Shown: positions 22,258 to 34,245, counted from the stretch's first letter. The stretch: 64,000 nt of DNA from Cymodocea nodosa (GCA_036874045.1 JAZBRI010000010.1:2686001-2750000), one strand, 5' to 3'. The notes: generated by a model from the letters alone, not told the origin. Made by a program: numbers and translations.

Positions 22258-24592
22258 TTATGCATAGGCAACATCAAATAAGGGAATAATCTCGATATGT
22301 CTAAGAACTTTGTGCTGCAAAAATGTTTTGAGTTAGTGGTCATTGACCTTAAAAATTTCCCTAGTTTTAGGATGTTCTATTTCTACAGCTCCATGAGGGA
22401 ACACACTTTTAACTACATAAGGTCTTGTCCACCTAGATCGAAGTTTTCCTAGAAAAAGATGCAACCTAGAATTATATAATAAAACTAGGTGCCCTATATT
22501 AAAACTTCTACGAAGAATCTTGCTATCATGAAAAATTTTCCCCTTTTCCTTAACAATTCTAGAATTTTCATATGCATCTCACCTAAATTCTTCCAATTCT
22601 GTTAGTTGAAATTTTCTTTTCTTACCAGTAGCTTGTAAATCCATATTAAGTCTTCTTATTGCCCACATGGCTTTATGCTCCAACTCTACTAGTAAGTGGC
22701 AGGCTTTCCCATAAACAACCCTAAAGGGAGACATATCTAAAACTGACTTGTAAGCCGTTCTATATGCCCATAATGCCTCATCTAGCTTTTCTACCCAATC
22801 TTTTCTAGATGCCCTAACTATTTTCTCTAGGATTTGCTTAATTTGTTTATTGGCATTTTCCACTTGTCCATTTGCTTGGGGGTGATAAGGGGTAGTCATC
22901 TTATGGTTCACTCCATATCTTTTCATTAACACTTCAAATCTCTTGTTACAAAAATGTGTTCCCCTATCACTTATAATAGCTCATGGAATGCCAAATCTAG
23001 CAAAAATATGGCTCCTTACAAAATTAATCACTACCCTAGTATCACAAGTGTGTGTGGGGATTGCCTCAATCCACTTAGACACATAGTCTATGGCTAAGAG
23101 GATATACAAGTGACCTCCAGAATTGGGCAATGGGCCCATGAAGTCAATACCCCACACGTCAAACACTTCAACCTCAATAATAGGGGTTAGTGACATCATA
23201 TTCCTACGTGTTAATCTACCTACTTTCTGACATTCAAGACAATTCCTCACATGAGAATGTGCATCCTTATGTAGTGTAGGCCAATAAAATCCACATTGAA
23301 GTACCTTAGCCACAATCTTAATGGGATTCAAATGTTCTCCTGCAAGTTGGTCATGACAGAAAGATAATACACTATCAAATTCAGGATCAGGAATGCACCT
23401 CCTCATGATTAAATCTTGGCAAGATTTAAACAAATAGGGATCATCCCAAAAATATTCTCTACTCTTTGCCAAGAATCTCTTAATTTCTTGTTTTGACCAA
23501 TTTTGTGGCAACTTCTTTGTCACAAGAAAATTAACAATATTTGCAAACCAAGGAATAGGAGTGATGACCATCAACTGTTCATCTGGAAATGAATCGTTGA
23601 TAGGTAACTCTTCTTGAGGTGTGACAAGTCGCGACAAATGGTCAGCAACCACATTCTCAGAACCTTTCTTGTCCTTTACTTCTATGTCAAATTCTTGTAA
23701 TAAAAGAATCCACCTTACTAATCTAGCTTTAGCATCCTTCTTTGCTAATAAAAATTTAATGGTTGAATGATCAGTTAAAATAGTAATCTTAGATCCTAGC
23801 AAGTAAGGTTGGAATTTCTTTAGAGCAAAAACAATAGCCAAAAATTCCTTTTCGGTGATTGTATAATTCATTTGGGCTGCATTAAGTGTTTTAGTTGCAT
23901 AGCAGATTACCCGTGGTATCTTCTCAATTCTTTGCCCTAGCACTGCACCAATGGCATAATCAAAGGCATCATACATCAATTCGAATGGGTGAGACCAATC
24001 TGGTGAATGCACAACTGGTGCAGATGTAAGAGCTCCTTTAAGCTTCTCAAAGGCATCCTCACACTCTTGGGAAAAATCAAATGGATGATCATTTGCTAAC
24101 AAATTGTTTAAGGGATGGGCAATCATACTAAAATCCTTTATGAAATGTCTATAAAAACCAACATGGCCCAAAAATGATCGAACCTCTTTGACTAATTTGG
24201 GAGAAGGCAGGTTGGCTATCAAATCTATCTTAGCTTGATCAACTTCCAACCCCTCTCTAGATATTACATGTCCAAATACAATCCCTTGTTGTACCATAAA
24301 ATGGCACTTCTCCCAATTCAGGACTAAGTCTTTCTCTACACACCTATCCAAAACTAACTCTAGGTTCCTAAGACATGCATCAAATGAGGAACCAAACACT
24401 GAAAAGTCATCCATAAAAATTTCTAAGAACTTGTCAGTCATGTCTGAGAAAATTCTAGTCATACACCTTTGGAAGGTTGTAGGAGTATTACACAAATCAA
24501 AGGGCATGTGCCGAAATGCAAAAGTGTCTGCTAGACAAGTGAAAGTCGTCTTTTCATGGTCCTCAAGGACGACAAGAATTTGGTTATATCTA
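22258..24592 (-). pseudogene. pol: AthC pol: partial reverse transcriptase, RNase H, integrase
   Basis: The minus strand has a 508-codon open frame (22981-24507). It includes MPFDLCNTPTTFQ, FLEIFMDDFSVFG (catalytic FMDD), SFLGHVGFYRHFIKDFS, RNase H ([41 protein letters not shown]) and integrase (FCHDQLAGEH, CLECQKVGR, WGIDFMG). After a TGA at 22981-22983 it continues with SDRGTHF and [11 protein letters not shown], completing DDE, then [33 protein letters not shown], and a stop at 22258-22260. The reverse transcriptase starts abruptly at RYNQI at 24592, where unrelated DNA begins, so fingers and protease are missing. It is the best preserved pol in the window apart from that truncation. Confidence 0.92.
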
Positions 24593-25148
24593 GGGGGGGT
24601 TTGTGCATGCAGAAACTATAGGGAAGGAAAGGAAATGAAATGAAAGGAAATCATTTACTATAGTTTCTGTTGTTTGTGCACAAAGGAAACAAGGGGAAAA
24701 CATTTCCCCTTATTACCTTCATATAAAAACTTACATGTAACTCATTTCCTCGCTCTCCCCGTTCGAAATCGACGGAAAACATTTCCCCCGAGTTCGATCG
24801 ACGAAGGAGAGAAACCCTCCCTCCCTCCCCCGAGCTCGACAAATCGACGAAGAAACCCCAACAGGAAAGGATCATCATACGCTCTCTCGCTTGTTCGTCG
24901 CCTCGACCTTGCTGCACGCTCTACTACCACGTGCTCTACCGACAGGGAACAACAAGACAAAGTCGGTGCTGGTCGGGTTGCAGGGTGTGGTGAAGAAGGC
25001 GGTGGGGCTCGACGGTTGGCATTGGTTGGTTAGTGGTGCTCTTTCTTCGCTCAGGTGAACTGATATTGATGTTGGTTTGTTGGTCTGGTTACAGATCAAA
25101 AGTGGTTGTGGATTTTGTTCAATGTTTGGGTGAATTTTATCGTTCCTC

Positions 25149-25490
25149 TTGTACCTTTTTCGACTGAGAAATTACCGTGATTTTCGGTTTCTTGGACAAT
25201 GTGGTCGAAATCAGTGGGATCATGTTTTGGGTTTGAGAAGATTGGTACCCTTCTGGGAAGGAGAGGTGGAGTTCATTGTCGACCCTTTCGTGTTGGAGGA
25301 GGAGCCCTTCCGGGCCCTGATGAGGATGGCAGGGGCCGGCTACTGCTGCGGTAAGCGGAGGAGATGCGGAAGGGCAGACGAAATCGTCTTCGCCCATGTG
25401 GACTCCATTCTATTTGAGCCTGGTGGGTCGGCAGGACTACGGGAGCGAGAGCCGAGAGTAAAGGTTGCGAAGAAATGGTATTACAAATGA
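25149..25490 (+). pseudogene. GC-rich captured gene fragment, weakly SAUR-like
   Basis: An open frame of 113 codons ends at TGA 25488-25490. The part EGEVEFIVDPFVLEEEPFRA followed by a basic spacer and DEIVFAHVDSILFE resembles the plant SAUR auxin-responsive fold in layout (FVVDP...L..P.F..LL, then a C-terminal block with LFE). This is a weak, by-eye resemblance. A normal start or full N-terminus is not evident; the preceding DNA looks like 5' leader and intron. If correct, it is a host gene fragment carried by a transposon or left between insertions. Confidence 0.3.
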
Positions 25491-26477
25491 AAGTTGTGTG
25501 ATACACATGCGTTTGTATCAGTACAAATGAAAACTATGTCAACTAAGAATTTTCAACGTGATTAAGCAGATTTTGCTAATCTCCAACAATTCCCATTAAT
25601 TGCGTGTAAAATGCAGTATTATAGTATGCTTCTCTTAATCTTAGATTTGTTTTAACCTCGTTGATTACACTTAGTCTAATTGAAGTATTGAAGGGAGCAC
25701 AATTGACATTCATCTAGTCCACTCAATTTACCATCTTACAGGCTAATTAGAATTCCAAGCAGTTTGAGCTCATCTAGTCCATTAGTCTAATTCAACGAAA
25801 GGTAGGTCAACTTCTTTATGTTTTCTTTTACAACTGATTACAACTGACACATAATATTTTTCTTAAATTTAACTATAGAATCATTTTCCTTGTAGATCTT
25901 ATATATACAAAAATAAAATACTATAGTTACGTCATCTACTTATGTACGTACGGTTGGTTTACTTGGTTGGTATGATCAATTAAATGACTCATAAGCACAT
26001 TTCAATCTTCATTCTTTGCTAAACTTATCTACATAATCTTGTATAACATGTTAACATCCCTTCTTATCCAATTATGTTATCCAATAATAGGTGTTATCCA
26101 ATTTGATTTCCCTTTTTGGTATTTGTGTCATTGTTGTTTTGTTCTATTATTTGATTGATTTGTTGATTCATTGTTTCATTAATTCATTGTTATATTATTG
26201 TGAATGCATGTACTCTTACTTGCAAGAAAATTATGTATACAATTGAATATACTTGCAAAAGGAAAAATGATATTCTCATACTTGTTCTAGCTTTGTTAAT
26301 GTACATAATATAGGAATCAGAGAAGAAGTTGTTGATATTGAGTTAGTTTATGGAACTTCAGAAATAGTTACAAATTTCCTATGTTTGGAAAAATAACTTT
26401 CTCTTCTTTGAAAATTTTGTCTCGTCAGTACTCCTTTTTAGCATCAAAAGCATCTGAAATCCAAATAGAGAACTTTC

Positions 26478-26765
26478 AAGAGAAAAACCACCAAAACCTC
26501 TACTAGATATAAGAAACAGAAGACTAGTTAGTCATCTTCTGCTCCTTCCAAGGGTTCTAAGGAATCTTCCTCTGATGATGAGGATATTTTTACTGCTAAA
26601 GTTAACTCCTTAGAACCTCAGTTTAAATCAGTTTATGAGGCTTATGTCAGTCAATTTTTGAGTACTTCTAAGGATACCAGGGCTTCTAAGAAACATGCAT
26701 TGCATATGGCCCTACAGTTACAAACTACCTTACTCAAGAGGAGAAATCAAGTGTTACTTAATTGA
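26478..26765 (+). pseudogene. Unrecognised coding fragment, Ser/Lys-rich then helical
   Basis: The frame from 26478 reads a basic Thr/Lys-rich stretch, one TAG near 26532, then SSSAPSKGSKESSSDDEDIF and a helical part (LEPQFKSVYEAYVSQFL, HALHMALQLQTTLLKRRNQV) with stop at 26763-26765. Base composition and the acidic-serine patch look protein-coding. I do not recognise the family. It ends about 35 bp before AthD LTR sequence begins and may be the tail of an element or gene truncated there. Confidence 0.3.
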
Positions 26766-26800
26766 CTCAGTAATCAACCAGGAATAAAAATTCAAGAGCC

Positions 26801-26878
26801 TTCTCATATGATAAGCTAAATATTATGCAATTAACTATCATTTAACTGTTAATATTATGCACATTTTCATTCTAAACA
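26801..26878 (-). repeat. AthD copy 3 3' LTR fragment
   Basis: On the minus strand TGTTTAGAATG starts right after the tract GTATGGGGGAAG, matching the LTR start at 32412. Homology stops at 26801, so only the first 78 bp survive next to the 24593-26800 island. Confidence 0.7.
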
Positions 26879-28730
26879 CTTCCCCCATACTTAACTTTTG
26901 CTAGTCCCTTAGCAAACTACTAAGATTTAACTAGTTGGTCTTTTTAAAGTGCTTGAACTAATTCTTCATTTTGTATCTTCAGAATACATAGATTATATTA
27001 ATATAAAGATATTTTGTATTTTTTAGTAATCTATTTTAACATTGTTTTCTCCTCTCCAACCTGCAAATATACTTAAACATATGTAAATTACATTCAAACT
27101 ATATTAGCATCACATAGGTGGTAATTATATTATCATTTTTTTCTTTTCAAACATCTGTTATCCTGAATTTTCCAATATGATTTCCAAAATAAATTTCAAC
27201 TACATACGAATCAAAACACAATCCTACTCAATATGATTAAAACAAGATGAATAATGAATTGTATCTCAAATACACAACTTCAAAAGTCTAATCTAGATTT
27301 ATACTTCAGTAATCATAAATAACAAAAAATATACTCGATTCAAAAGATTTCTGTATTTTCACAAAACACTTATCTTTTTAGAATAGTATATGCATATTTT
27401 TACTTTAAAAGTTAATTTGAAAAGCTTGAATCATACAAGAGCTTTCTAATGTACCCAAGTAGCGAGCTTTCAGTCAACAATCCTAGATCTGATCAGAATC
27501 TTAGGTTGCCAGATTTAAAGAGTCTTTTTTCAAATCAATAATCCTTACATACCTATCTACTCAAGTACAAAAGGCTCGTGGTCAAACAAATCAATAAACT
27601 CTCAAAGTTTTTCTCTTTTTTTCCACTTTTTTCTTTTTCAACATAGTATATATATGTATTTCATTAATACAGATGCAATAAAACACAAATCTCATATAAT
27701 CCTGCTTCTATAATTTACTGAAAACTTGAATCCATATCAATAAGCTCATACTTTTTCTGTAGTTTAATAATATTTACACATAAATTATTCTACAAGTTTA
27801 ATCAATCAAATTAAATGTATCCTTGATCATATGTATTTTATTTAATCCAAAAATCAATATTTCAGCTCTTTCAAGATTTCAGATAATTTACTGAGTTTTA
27901 ATTAAGCATTCTAATTTCTTTAAAATCATGAAACTGTTAAACTTATAAAATTCAGTAAAAACATAAGATACTATATCCAGATTTATATTAATAGTAAAAT
28001 TTGTAGCATCTTATATAAGATTCTAAATATAACATTCAAGTAGTTACAGTTCTCAAAAATTTTTGTAGTTTCAATTATTGGATAGTTATAGGAAATTTCG
28101 GTTAGTTATAGCAAATTCATAATAAAAAAATTTTCAATTTCTACAGAAATTTGCAGCACAATCCTAGTTCCTCTAATTAACAAAATTATTTGAATTTTAA
28201 TCTAATTACCTCCCCCCATACCTACATTTTGCAATGTCCTCAATGTAAAAGATTTTACAGTAAATATAATAAATGTTAGTAGACATGAATATTGTTTGGT
28301 TGACTTAGCACCTAACTCAACAAGCTTAATTCGTTGAGTTAATGTATAATTTCATGAACTGAGTTTGAATGTAAATTCAAGATAAATAATCAATTACATA
28401 CCTTGTTCTTTTGTATCTCCTTCAATATCTTCGGACTTTTGATTCTAAAAAGCTTTCCATTCACAAGTAAAAGCAGAATATATAACAAAATAACATTTAA
28501 CAACAAAACATAAATTGTTAAATCAATGTCTTATGTGGAACCTAAGCTCCTATGTCTTTGGTGGCTCACAAGTAAACTAGTTGGTTTCCCAAAACAGATA
28601 CCAACAAATTGGATTGATATTTTGTTTTTCTTTTCTTTTCCTTGTAAATAAAATAAAAACTAACTAAAGTTTTTTTTTTTTCTTAAAAATAAATGTAGCA
28701 TATACACAATTAAAAGTACAAAATCATAGT
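26879..28730 (-). other. AthD copy 3 3' noncoding region with two purine-tract-like motifs
   Basis: No coding frame. On the minus strand a TATGGGGGGAGGT motif (28208-28220) lies downstream of the F-box ORF, and a second, AGTATGGGGGAAG (26879-26891), abuts the LTR. The whole region is collinear with 32413-34245. The part around 27050-28000 (for example the block around GAATCATACAAGAGCTTTCT) is also found in the SirB spacer at 52640-53750 and is discussed under findings. Confidence 0.75.
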
Positions 28731-29870
28731 TTAAGAACATGATTGAAAAGTAGTGACAAATGGAATAAACGTGGTAGTCCAAGCAAACTTTTTAGGCAAA
28801 ATTCTTCTTGCTATTAACTCTATTTTAATGCAGTTTGCTTTCCTTTTTAACTTGTAAACTTGCAATATGTTATCAATACTAAATATAAGTGTATTACCGT
28901 TAATGAATTGAAATGCAGAAAGGGATCCTTTTCTGTTCCAAGATAATGTAGTTGTTTCTATTTCTATATATATTTCAATATATTACTCTTCCCACTTCCA
29001 TTCATTTAGGTCTTTCATAATCCATATTTGAAATTTCATCAATTCATCCCACCATCTTATTAGACATAAAGTAGGATCATCATATTCATTATACCACACT
29101 CCTAATTGAATTTTATCATATTTTGTAGACGGTGGTTTATCTAAATCATTAGGTATAGGCAATATTTCTATAAAGTCATCATCATAATTGTCTATGCTTA
29201 CTATGTATAAATCAGATCTAAATGCAATTGATATATCCATGACTAAATATATATATCCAGCAAGTATGACATATATGTTGTTAATTCATGTTTTTTGTCC
29301 TAGATATATCATAGTATTTTCAGTCTAAGATCTATTCAGAAAATTATACACACATAAGCATAGATCCTCATCCCAATTTCCAGTTGATCTCTAGTAATAC
29401 AATTTTTCAAGAATAATCAAATTTTTATTAGAAAATGTTAAAGCTGACCTACAATTTTCAGTTGGTACTTCAAATCTATTAGGCCTTCTTATATTCCATT
29501 CTTCTCTAGCGATAGAATTTCTAGTCAAAATATCAAGTAACAGAATTGCATACCTTGGTTTAGTTCTGTAAATAATTAATCATTCATCTATCCCCATAAT
29601 ATGATCTATTCCTTCTAATGTATTGGGTGGAATTCCAGTATTTTCTTCCATATTCAGATATTCATAGTTGATTGAACTACAATTAAATGACTTCCATAAA
29701 AATCCATCTCTAATATTAGTCATCTTTGTAGCTTGTAGTCCATGAAAATATTTTTCTTTGATACATTCTTTGATTTGTTTTGACACACAACACAATCTAC
29801 ATAGATCTTTAGTTGATAAGTTACTCAATACTTCCCTCAGTGCATCCAGTGGTAATTTCATCAATTCCAT
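28731..29870 (-). pseudogene. F-box protein pseudogene carried by AthD copy 3
   Basis: From the minus-strand ATG at 29870 (MELMKLPLDALREVLSNL) to the stop at 28731-28733 the frame spans exactly 380 codons without net indel. The first 45 residues are an F-box (LPLDALREVLSNL, KDLCRLCCVSKQIKECI), which binds SKP1 in SCF ubiquitin ligases. The rest looks like a plant F-box-associated substrate domain (NRS-TENTMIYLGQK, DLYIVSIDNYDDDF, YDDPTLCLIRWWDE). Five internal stops disable it (after GIDE, LYY, NRS, QKT and WEE); at least two are TGG to TAG. It lies between gag tail and purine tract, in element orientation, and the twin at 34246-35385 has the same length. Confidence 0.82.
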
Positions 29871-29955
29871 TTGTTGTGATTCTATATAACATAAACAAAA
29901 TTTAGTAGAGATAAAATTAACATAACTACTTACATACCCTCGTGGAGTTAGGTCA

Positions 29956-29984
29956 TAACTCAACGAACTAAGTTCATTGAGTTA
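29956..29984. repeat. Near-palindromic hairpin TAACTCAACGAAC/GTTCATTGAGTTA
   Basis: Two 13-base arms separated by 3 bases pair at 12 of 13 positions. It is one of the clearest copies of a motif that recurs across this window in Athila spacers and Sirevirus LTRs. Confidence 0.8.
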
Positions 29985-30088
29985 AGTAATAACTCTATGA
30001 TATTACTAACTATAATTAAACTTACATTTTTTTCTTTTTATATTTTTCTACTTACTATATTATACATATTTACTTCAGTCATATTACT

Positions 30089-30188
30089 TCATTCAGTTTC
30101 CCTCCCATAGGAGGTATCAATTTCATTAACAATTCTATTGACAGGGTTAGGTACTGCTTGCATTGGCAATCCTCTAGTAGGTTGTATT
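30089..30188 (-). pseudogene. gag: AthD copy 3 gag C-terminal tail
   Basis: On the minus strand RGLPMQAVPNP...EIDTSYGRETE ends at the stop 30089-30091, matching the last 33 codons of the gag at 35607-36955. Everything upstream in gag is deleted; the join to the leader is near 30183-30189. Between this tail and the F-box ORF lies a near-palindrome at 29956-29984. Confidence 0.75.
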
Positions 30189-30221
30189 GTTGCGAAAAGT
30201 TAAATCATAAACTTGTTTATA

Positions 30222-30233
30222 CAACGATGCCAG
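30222..30233 (-). other. Degenerate primer binding site of AthD
   Basis: On the minus strand CTGGCATCGTTG follows AAGTTTT after the LTR end. Athila elements typically have TGGCGCCGTTGCC here (tRNA-Asp-type). Two bases differ, consistent with decay. It places the inner LTR edge at 30240. Confidence 0.6.
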
Positions 30234-30239
30234 AAAACT

Positions 30240-32412
30240 TGTTTGATTTGTTTTTATGCTTATATCAATAATTACTTTTAGAAGTAAACAAACAACCTTT
30301 CACAAAAATTAGATATTAAATCCAATTTGTATTTTTTTAACTGCAAGTTCACAATGTATATTGTATTTGTGTGCAAGTACTGGTCAATCCCACAAAGATT
30401 GAGTAAGAATTGTGTTCTATTCTTATTTTTATATTGAAGTTTATATGTGTTTAGTTAAGCACTCTATTGAGTTACAGTTAACACAACAGACTTAGTTCAT
30501 AGAGTTATGGTTAACTCAACGGACTAACCTCGTGGACTTAAGTTAACTCCATGAGGCTACATTTCCAGTTAAATACTATTATTTACAGAGGAATTCGGCC
30601 AACCATTGGGTGGTTCCACAAAAAGTAAATAACATCAATTAAGCTCTTTAATGTTAATTAATATTAGATTTATCATTAAGCAATACTAACATTCAGATAT
30701 TTCAAATAGTAATCATTAAAATCTTTAAGTATCTAGGATGAATCAATTTCAATAAATAATAAAACTATTTTCTATTTTTCTAAATCAAACAAACATAAAG
30801 CATTCACAATACTAATAATGATAACATTAATCCTGATACAAAACAAATAATACAACACTTTAATACTAAATGTAAACATAGATAATTTGTTGTTTTTGAT
30901 ATTTTTGTTTTGATATGTTCCTAAAGATGAATGAAAGTGAAATGTAAAAATTTCTATCGACACTAAAAACTTCCATCACTACATGCGATGTGATTACACC
31001 ACTGAAAACTTAATTACTTACAATCTTGCCTCCTCTTCCTATAGAATCATGAATGAAGAATTGTAAGATGATCTCCTCTTCAGCATACTGGCATCAACTC
31101 GAAACCAAGGCTAGAAGCTTTACGATCTCTTGAGATATGAGTCGGTGCTTGGTGAAAATGGTTTCCCTTCCTACAACACAATCACTCCTCATAGTGGTTG
31201 TTAGTCATCGTGTTTTACTCAGAATCGACCCGACATTAGGAAAGTATCCTCACAAACCTTCGATGGTTGGTGATTTTGGTGGTAGTGTGGAGCTTTAGGG
31301 AACTTTTGACGCTTCCTGCAATTAGCACGATTCTCCACTTTTACACACACTTTTTCTTCGTCTTTCTCCTCTTCTTTTATATTTCTTTTTGTAGTAACTG
31401 CTTCTACTTAGATGATCAGTTGGATTTCCTTTATTCATATCAACAATGATGATTTCTTCTTCATTCTATGAGTGAATTCCTGCATGATACATGCAATCAT
31501 GGTTTTCCTTCATATTATATCTTATTGTAACTCTTCTAGTTCTTGCACCTGCAAAATACATGACTAAACAAGAAAACTTATTTGTTCATTAGTCATTTTA
31601 TAAAACTTGAATAGTTATCCATCCATGTGTATAAAACTCGAATAGTTATCTATCCATGTGTATAAAACTTGAACAGTTATCTAACTCTTCGATTTTTCAT
31701 TACTAAACACACATGGAACACACGTGAAAACTTAAAACATTAAAACATATTAAAACACACATGTTGATAACTTAACTATACGAGTTTTTAAGATAACTCT
31801 TCAACTAAAACAAAACATTAACTATCTGAAAGTTTACTTTTCCTATTTTTGCATACACTAACACAACGCGTTACTTCAGTGTATATTCAAGTAACTCAAT
31901 GCGTATAGTTATGCTAACTTAACGAGTTATACATGTGCAATTCACGTGATATACTAAAGCATTTAATTTCAACACGTGCATAATTCTAACTTAACGAGTT
32001 CAGATATTTCAAATACTTACAAACCTAACTATTCAATGCTCAGATGCATTTCAGATAGTTACCAGATAACTTACCGAACATTTACTTAAGTTATGCATTA
32101 CGGTTTCAACATGTGTACTCCAGGAAATAATAAAATATTCTTTAAGCATTTAAAACATAATTGTTCAATACATGCATAACTCTCCGAAGTATCAGAAAAT
32201 TTGAATACTTAAGAATTGAAAACCTACAACTTACCGATAGTTCAGAAATGTACTTAATTAACGTTAATTTTCTGAAATTATGTAGATTCTTTCATTAAAG
32301 CATATAATAGTGCAATTATAACATAATAGCTTAATTCTCATATGATAACTTAAATGTTATGCAATTAACCATCATTTAATCGTTAATATTATGCACTTTT
32401 TCATTCTAAACA
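30240..32412 (-). repeat. AthD LTR shared by two tandem units
   Basis: On the minus strand it starts TGTTTAGAATG (directly after the tract at 32413-32425) and ends ATCAAACA ahead of the primer site: 2173 bp with short inverted ends TGTTT/AAACA. Near the end it has ATCTTTGTGGGATTGACCAG, the Athila-type U5 signature. It contains AACTCAACGG-type motifs (30465-30545). About 31530-31830 resembles the reverse complement of a SirA LTR, including three near-repeats of about 31 bp around AACTTGAACAGTTATC. About 31850-32400 resembles the SirA pol-accessory spacer. Small ORFs inside show no product. Confidence 0.7.
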
Positions 32413-34245
32413 CTTCCCCCATACTTAAATTTTGCTAGTCCCTTAGAAAATTACTAAGATCTAACTAGTTGGTCTTTCTAAAGTGCTAGAATGAATTCTC
32501 CCTTTTTTTCTTCAGAATACATAAATTAGATTACTATAAAGATATTTTGTATTTTTCAGTAATCTATTTTAACATTGTTTTCTCCTCTTCAACTGGCAAA
32601 TATATTTAAAACATATGTAAATTACATACAAAATATATTAGCATCACATAGGTGGTAATTATATTATCATTTTTTTTTAAACATCTGTTATCCTGAATTT
32701 TTCAATATGATTTCCAAAATAAATTTTAACTATATACGAATCAAAACACAATCCAACTCAATGTGATTAAAACAAGTAGAATAATAAATTATATCTTCGA
32801 TAAACAACTTCAAAAGTCTAATCTAGATTCATACTTCAATAATCTTAGATAATAGAAAATATACTTGATTCAAAAGATTTCTATATTTCACAAATCACTT
32901 TTATCTTTTCAGAACAGTATATGCATATTTGTACTTTAAAAGTTAATTTGAAAAGCTTGAATCATACAAGAGCTTTCTAGTGTACCCATGTATCGAGCTT
33001 TCAGTCAACAATCCCAGATCTTATCAGGATCTTAGGTTGCCAGATTTAAAGAGTCCTTTTTCAAGTCAACAATCCTTACATACCTATCTGCTAAAGTACA
33101 AAAGGCTCGTGATCAAACAAGTCAATAAATTCTCAAAGTTTTTCTCTTTTTTTCCTCTTTTTTTCTTTTCAACAAAGTATATATTCGTATTTCATTAATA
33201 CAGATGCAATAAAACACAAATCTCATATAATCTTGCTTCTATTATTTACTAAAAATATGAATCTATCTCAATAAGCTCATACTTTTTTTGTAGTTTAATA
33301 AGATTTACACATAAATCATTCTACAAGTTTAATCAATCACATTAAATGTATCCTTGATCATATGTATTTCATTTAATCCAAAAATCAACATTTCAACTCT
33401 TTTAGGATTTCAGATAATTTACTGAGTTTCAATTAAGCATTCTGATTTCTTTTTAAAATCGTGAAACTGTTAAACTCATAAAATTCAGTAAAAACATAAG
33501 ATACTATATCTAGATTTGTATTAATTGTAAAATTTTGTAGCATCTTATATATGATTCTAAATATAACCTTCAAGCAGTTATAGTTCTTAAAAATTTGACA
33601 TTTTCAATTATTAGATAGTTATAGGAAATTTTTGTTAGTTATAGCAAATTCATTAAAAAAAATTTTCAATTTCCACAGAACTTTGAAGCACCATTCTAAT
33701 TCCTCTAATTAACAAAATTACTTGGCTTTTAATCTAATTACCTCCCCCCCACACCTACATTTTGTATTGTCCTCAATGTAAAAGATTTTACAGTAAATAC
33801 AGTAAATGTTAGCAGGCATGAATATTATTTAGTTGACTTAGCACCTAACTCAACGAACTTAATTCATTGAGTTAATGAATAACTCCACGAACTGAGTTTA
33901 AATGTAAATTCAAGATAAGTAATCAATTACATACCTCGTTCTTTTGTATCTCCTTCAATATCTTCTGACTTTTGATTTTGAAAAACTTTTCATTCACAAA
34001 TAAAAGTAGAATATATAACAAAATAACAAAACATAAATTGTTAATTCAATGTCTTGTGTGGAACTTAGGCTCCTATGCCTTTAGTGGCTCACAAGCAAGC
34101 CAGTTGGTTTCCTAGAATAGATACCAACAAACTGGATTGATATGTTGTTTTTTTTCTTTTCTTTCTTTTTATAAAATAAAAATTTTCTTTGTTTTCTAAA
34201 AATAAATGTAGATTACACACAATATTAAAAGTACAAAATCACAAT
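32413..34245 (-). other. AthD copy 2 3' noncoding region with two purine-tract-like motifs
   Basis: Collinear with 26879-28730. On the minus strand the first tract GGTGTGGGGGGGAGG is at about 33740-33755, and the LTR-proximal AAGTATGGGGGAAG is at 32413-32426. A reduced gene-like stretch is absent. Poly-T/A runs are present near 33150 and 34147. Confidence 0.75.

Larger units (their letters stand above)
24593..26800. other. Foreign island between AthC and AthD: transposon-like end, GC-rich gene-like DNA, unassigned DNA
   Basis: AthC reverse transcriptase stops at 24592 and AthD LTR sequence starts at 26801. The interval opens with GGGGGGGTTTGTGCATGC and a GGAAATGAAATGAAAGG stretch like the ends of some plant DNA transposons, with an inverted repeat (AGAAACTATAG / CTATAGTTTCT, about 24611-24670). 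From about 24740 to 25490 it is clearly GC-richer than anything else in the window and gene-like: a TATAAAAA (24722-24730), then coding-like frames and a possible intron bounded by GCTCAG/GTGAAC (about 25053) and TTACAG/ATC (about 25097). From 25491 to 26477 I see nothing recognisable. The matching right-hand transposon end was not found. Confidence 0.45.
26801..32412 (-). mobile_element. AthD copy 3 (unit R1): LTR, primer site, gag tail, F-box ORF, purine tract, truncated 3' LTR
   Basis: On the minus strand the unit runs from the 5' LTR (32412-30240), through a primer-site-like TGGCATCGTTG, a leader of about 50 bp fused to the last third of gag near 30188, the F-box pseudogene, a long 3' noncoding region, the purine tract at 26879-26891, and 78 bp of 3' LTR cut off at 26801. 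It is an internally deleted AthD derivative. Its 5' LTR doubles as the 3' LTR of the next unit (32413 upward), so the two form a tandem dimer sharing one LTR. Confidence 0.7.

Noticed and set aside
22258-24592. AthC pol as an endogenous pararetrovirus
   Set aside because: It has a complete integrase with HHCC and DDE motifs and Athila-type tail, which pararetroviruses lack.
29882-29937. Introns bounded by recurring GGTATGTAA motifs near 10328, 28397, 29937 and 33935
   Set aside because: The donor-like motif recurs, but the nearest acceptors give introns of about 40-56 bases, too short for plants, and frames do not require splicing.
30240-31530. ORFs at 30772-30963 and 31267-31449 as genes
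   Set aside because: They are short, AT-rich, and lie inside the AthD LTR without homology between copies.
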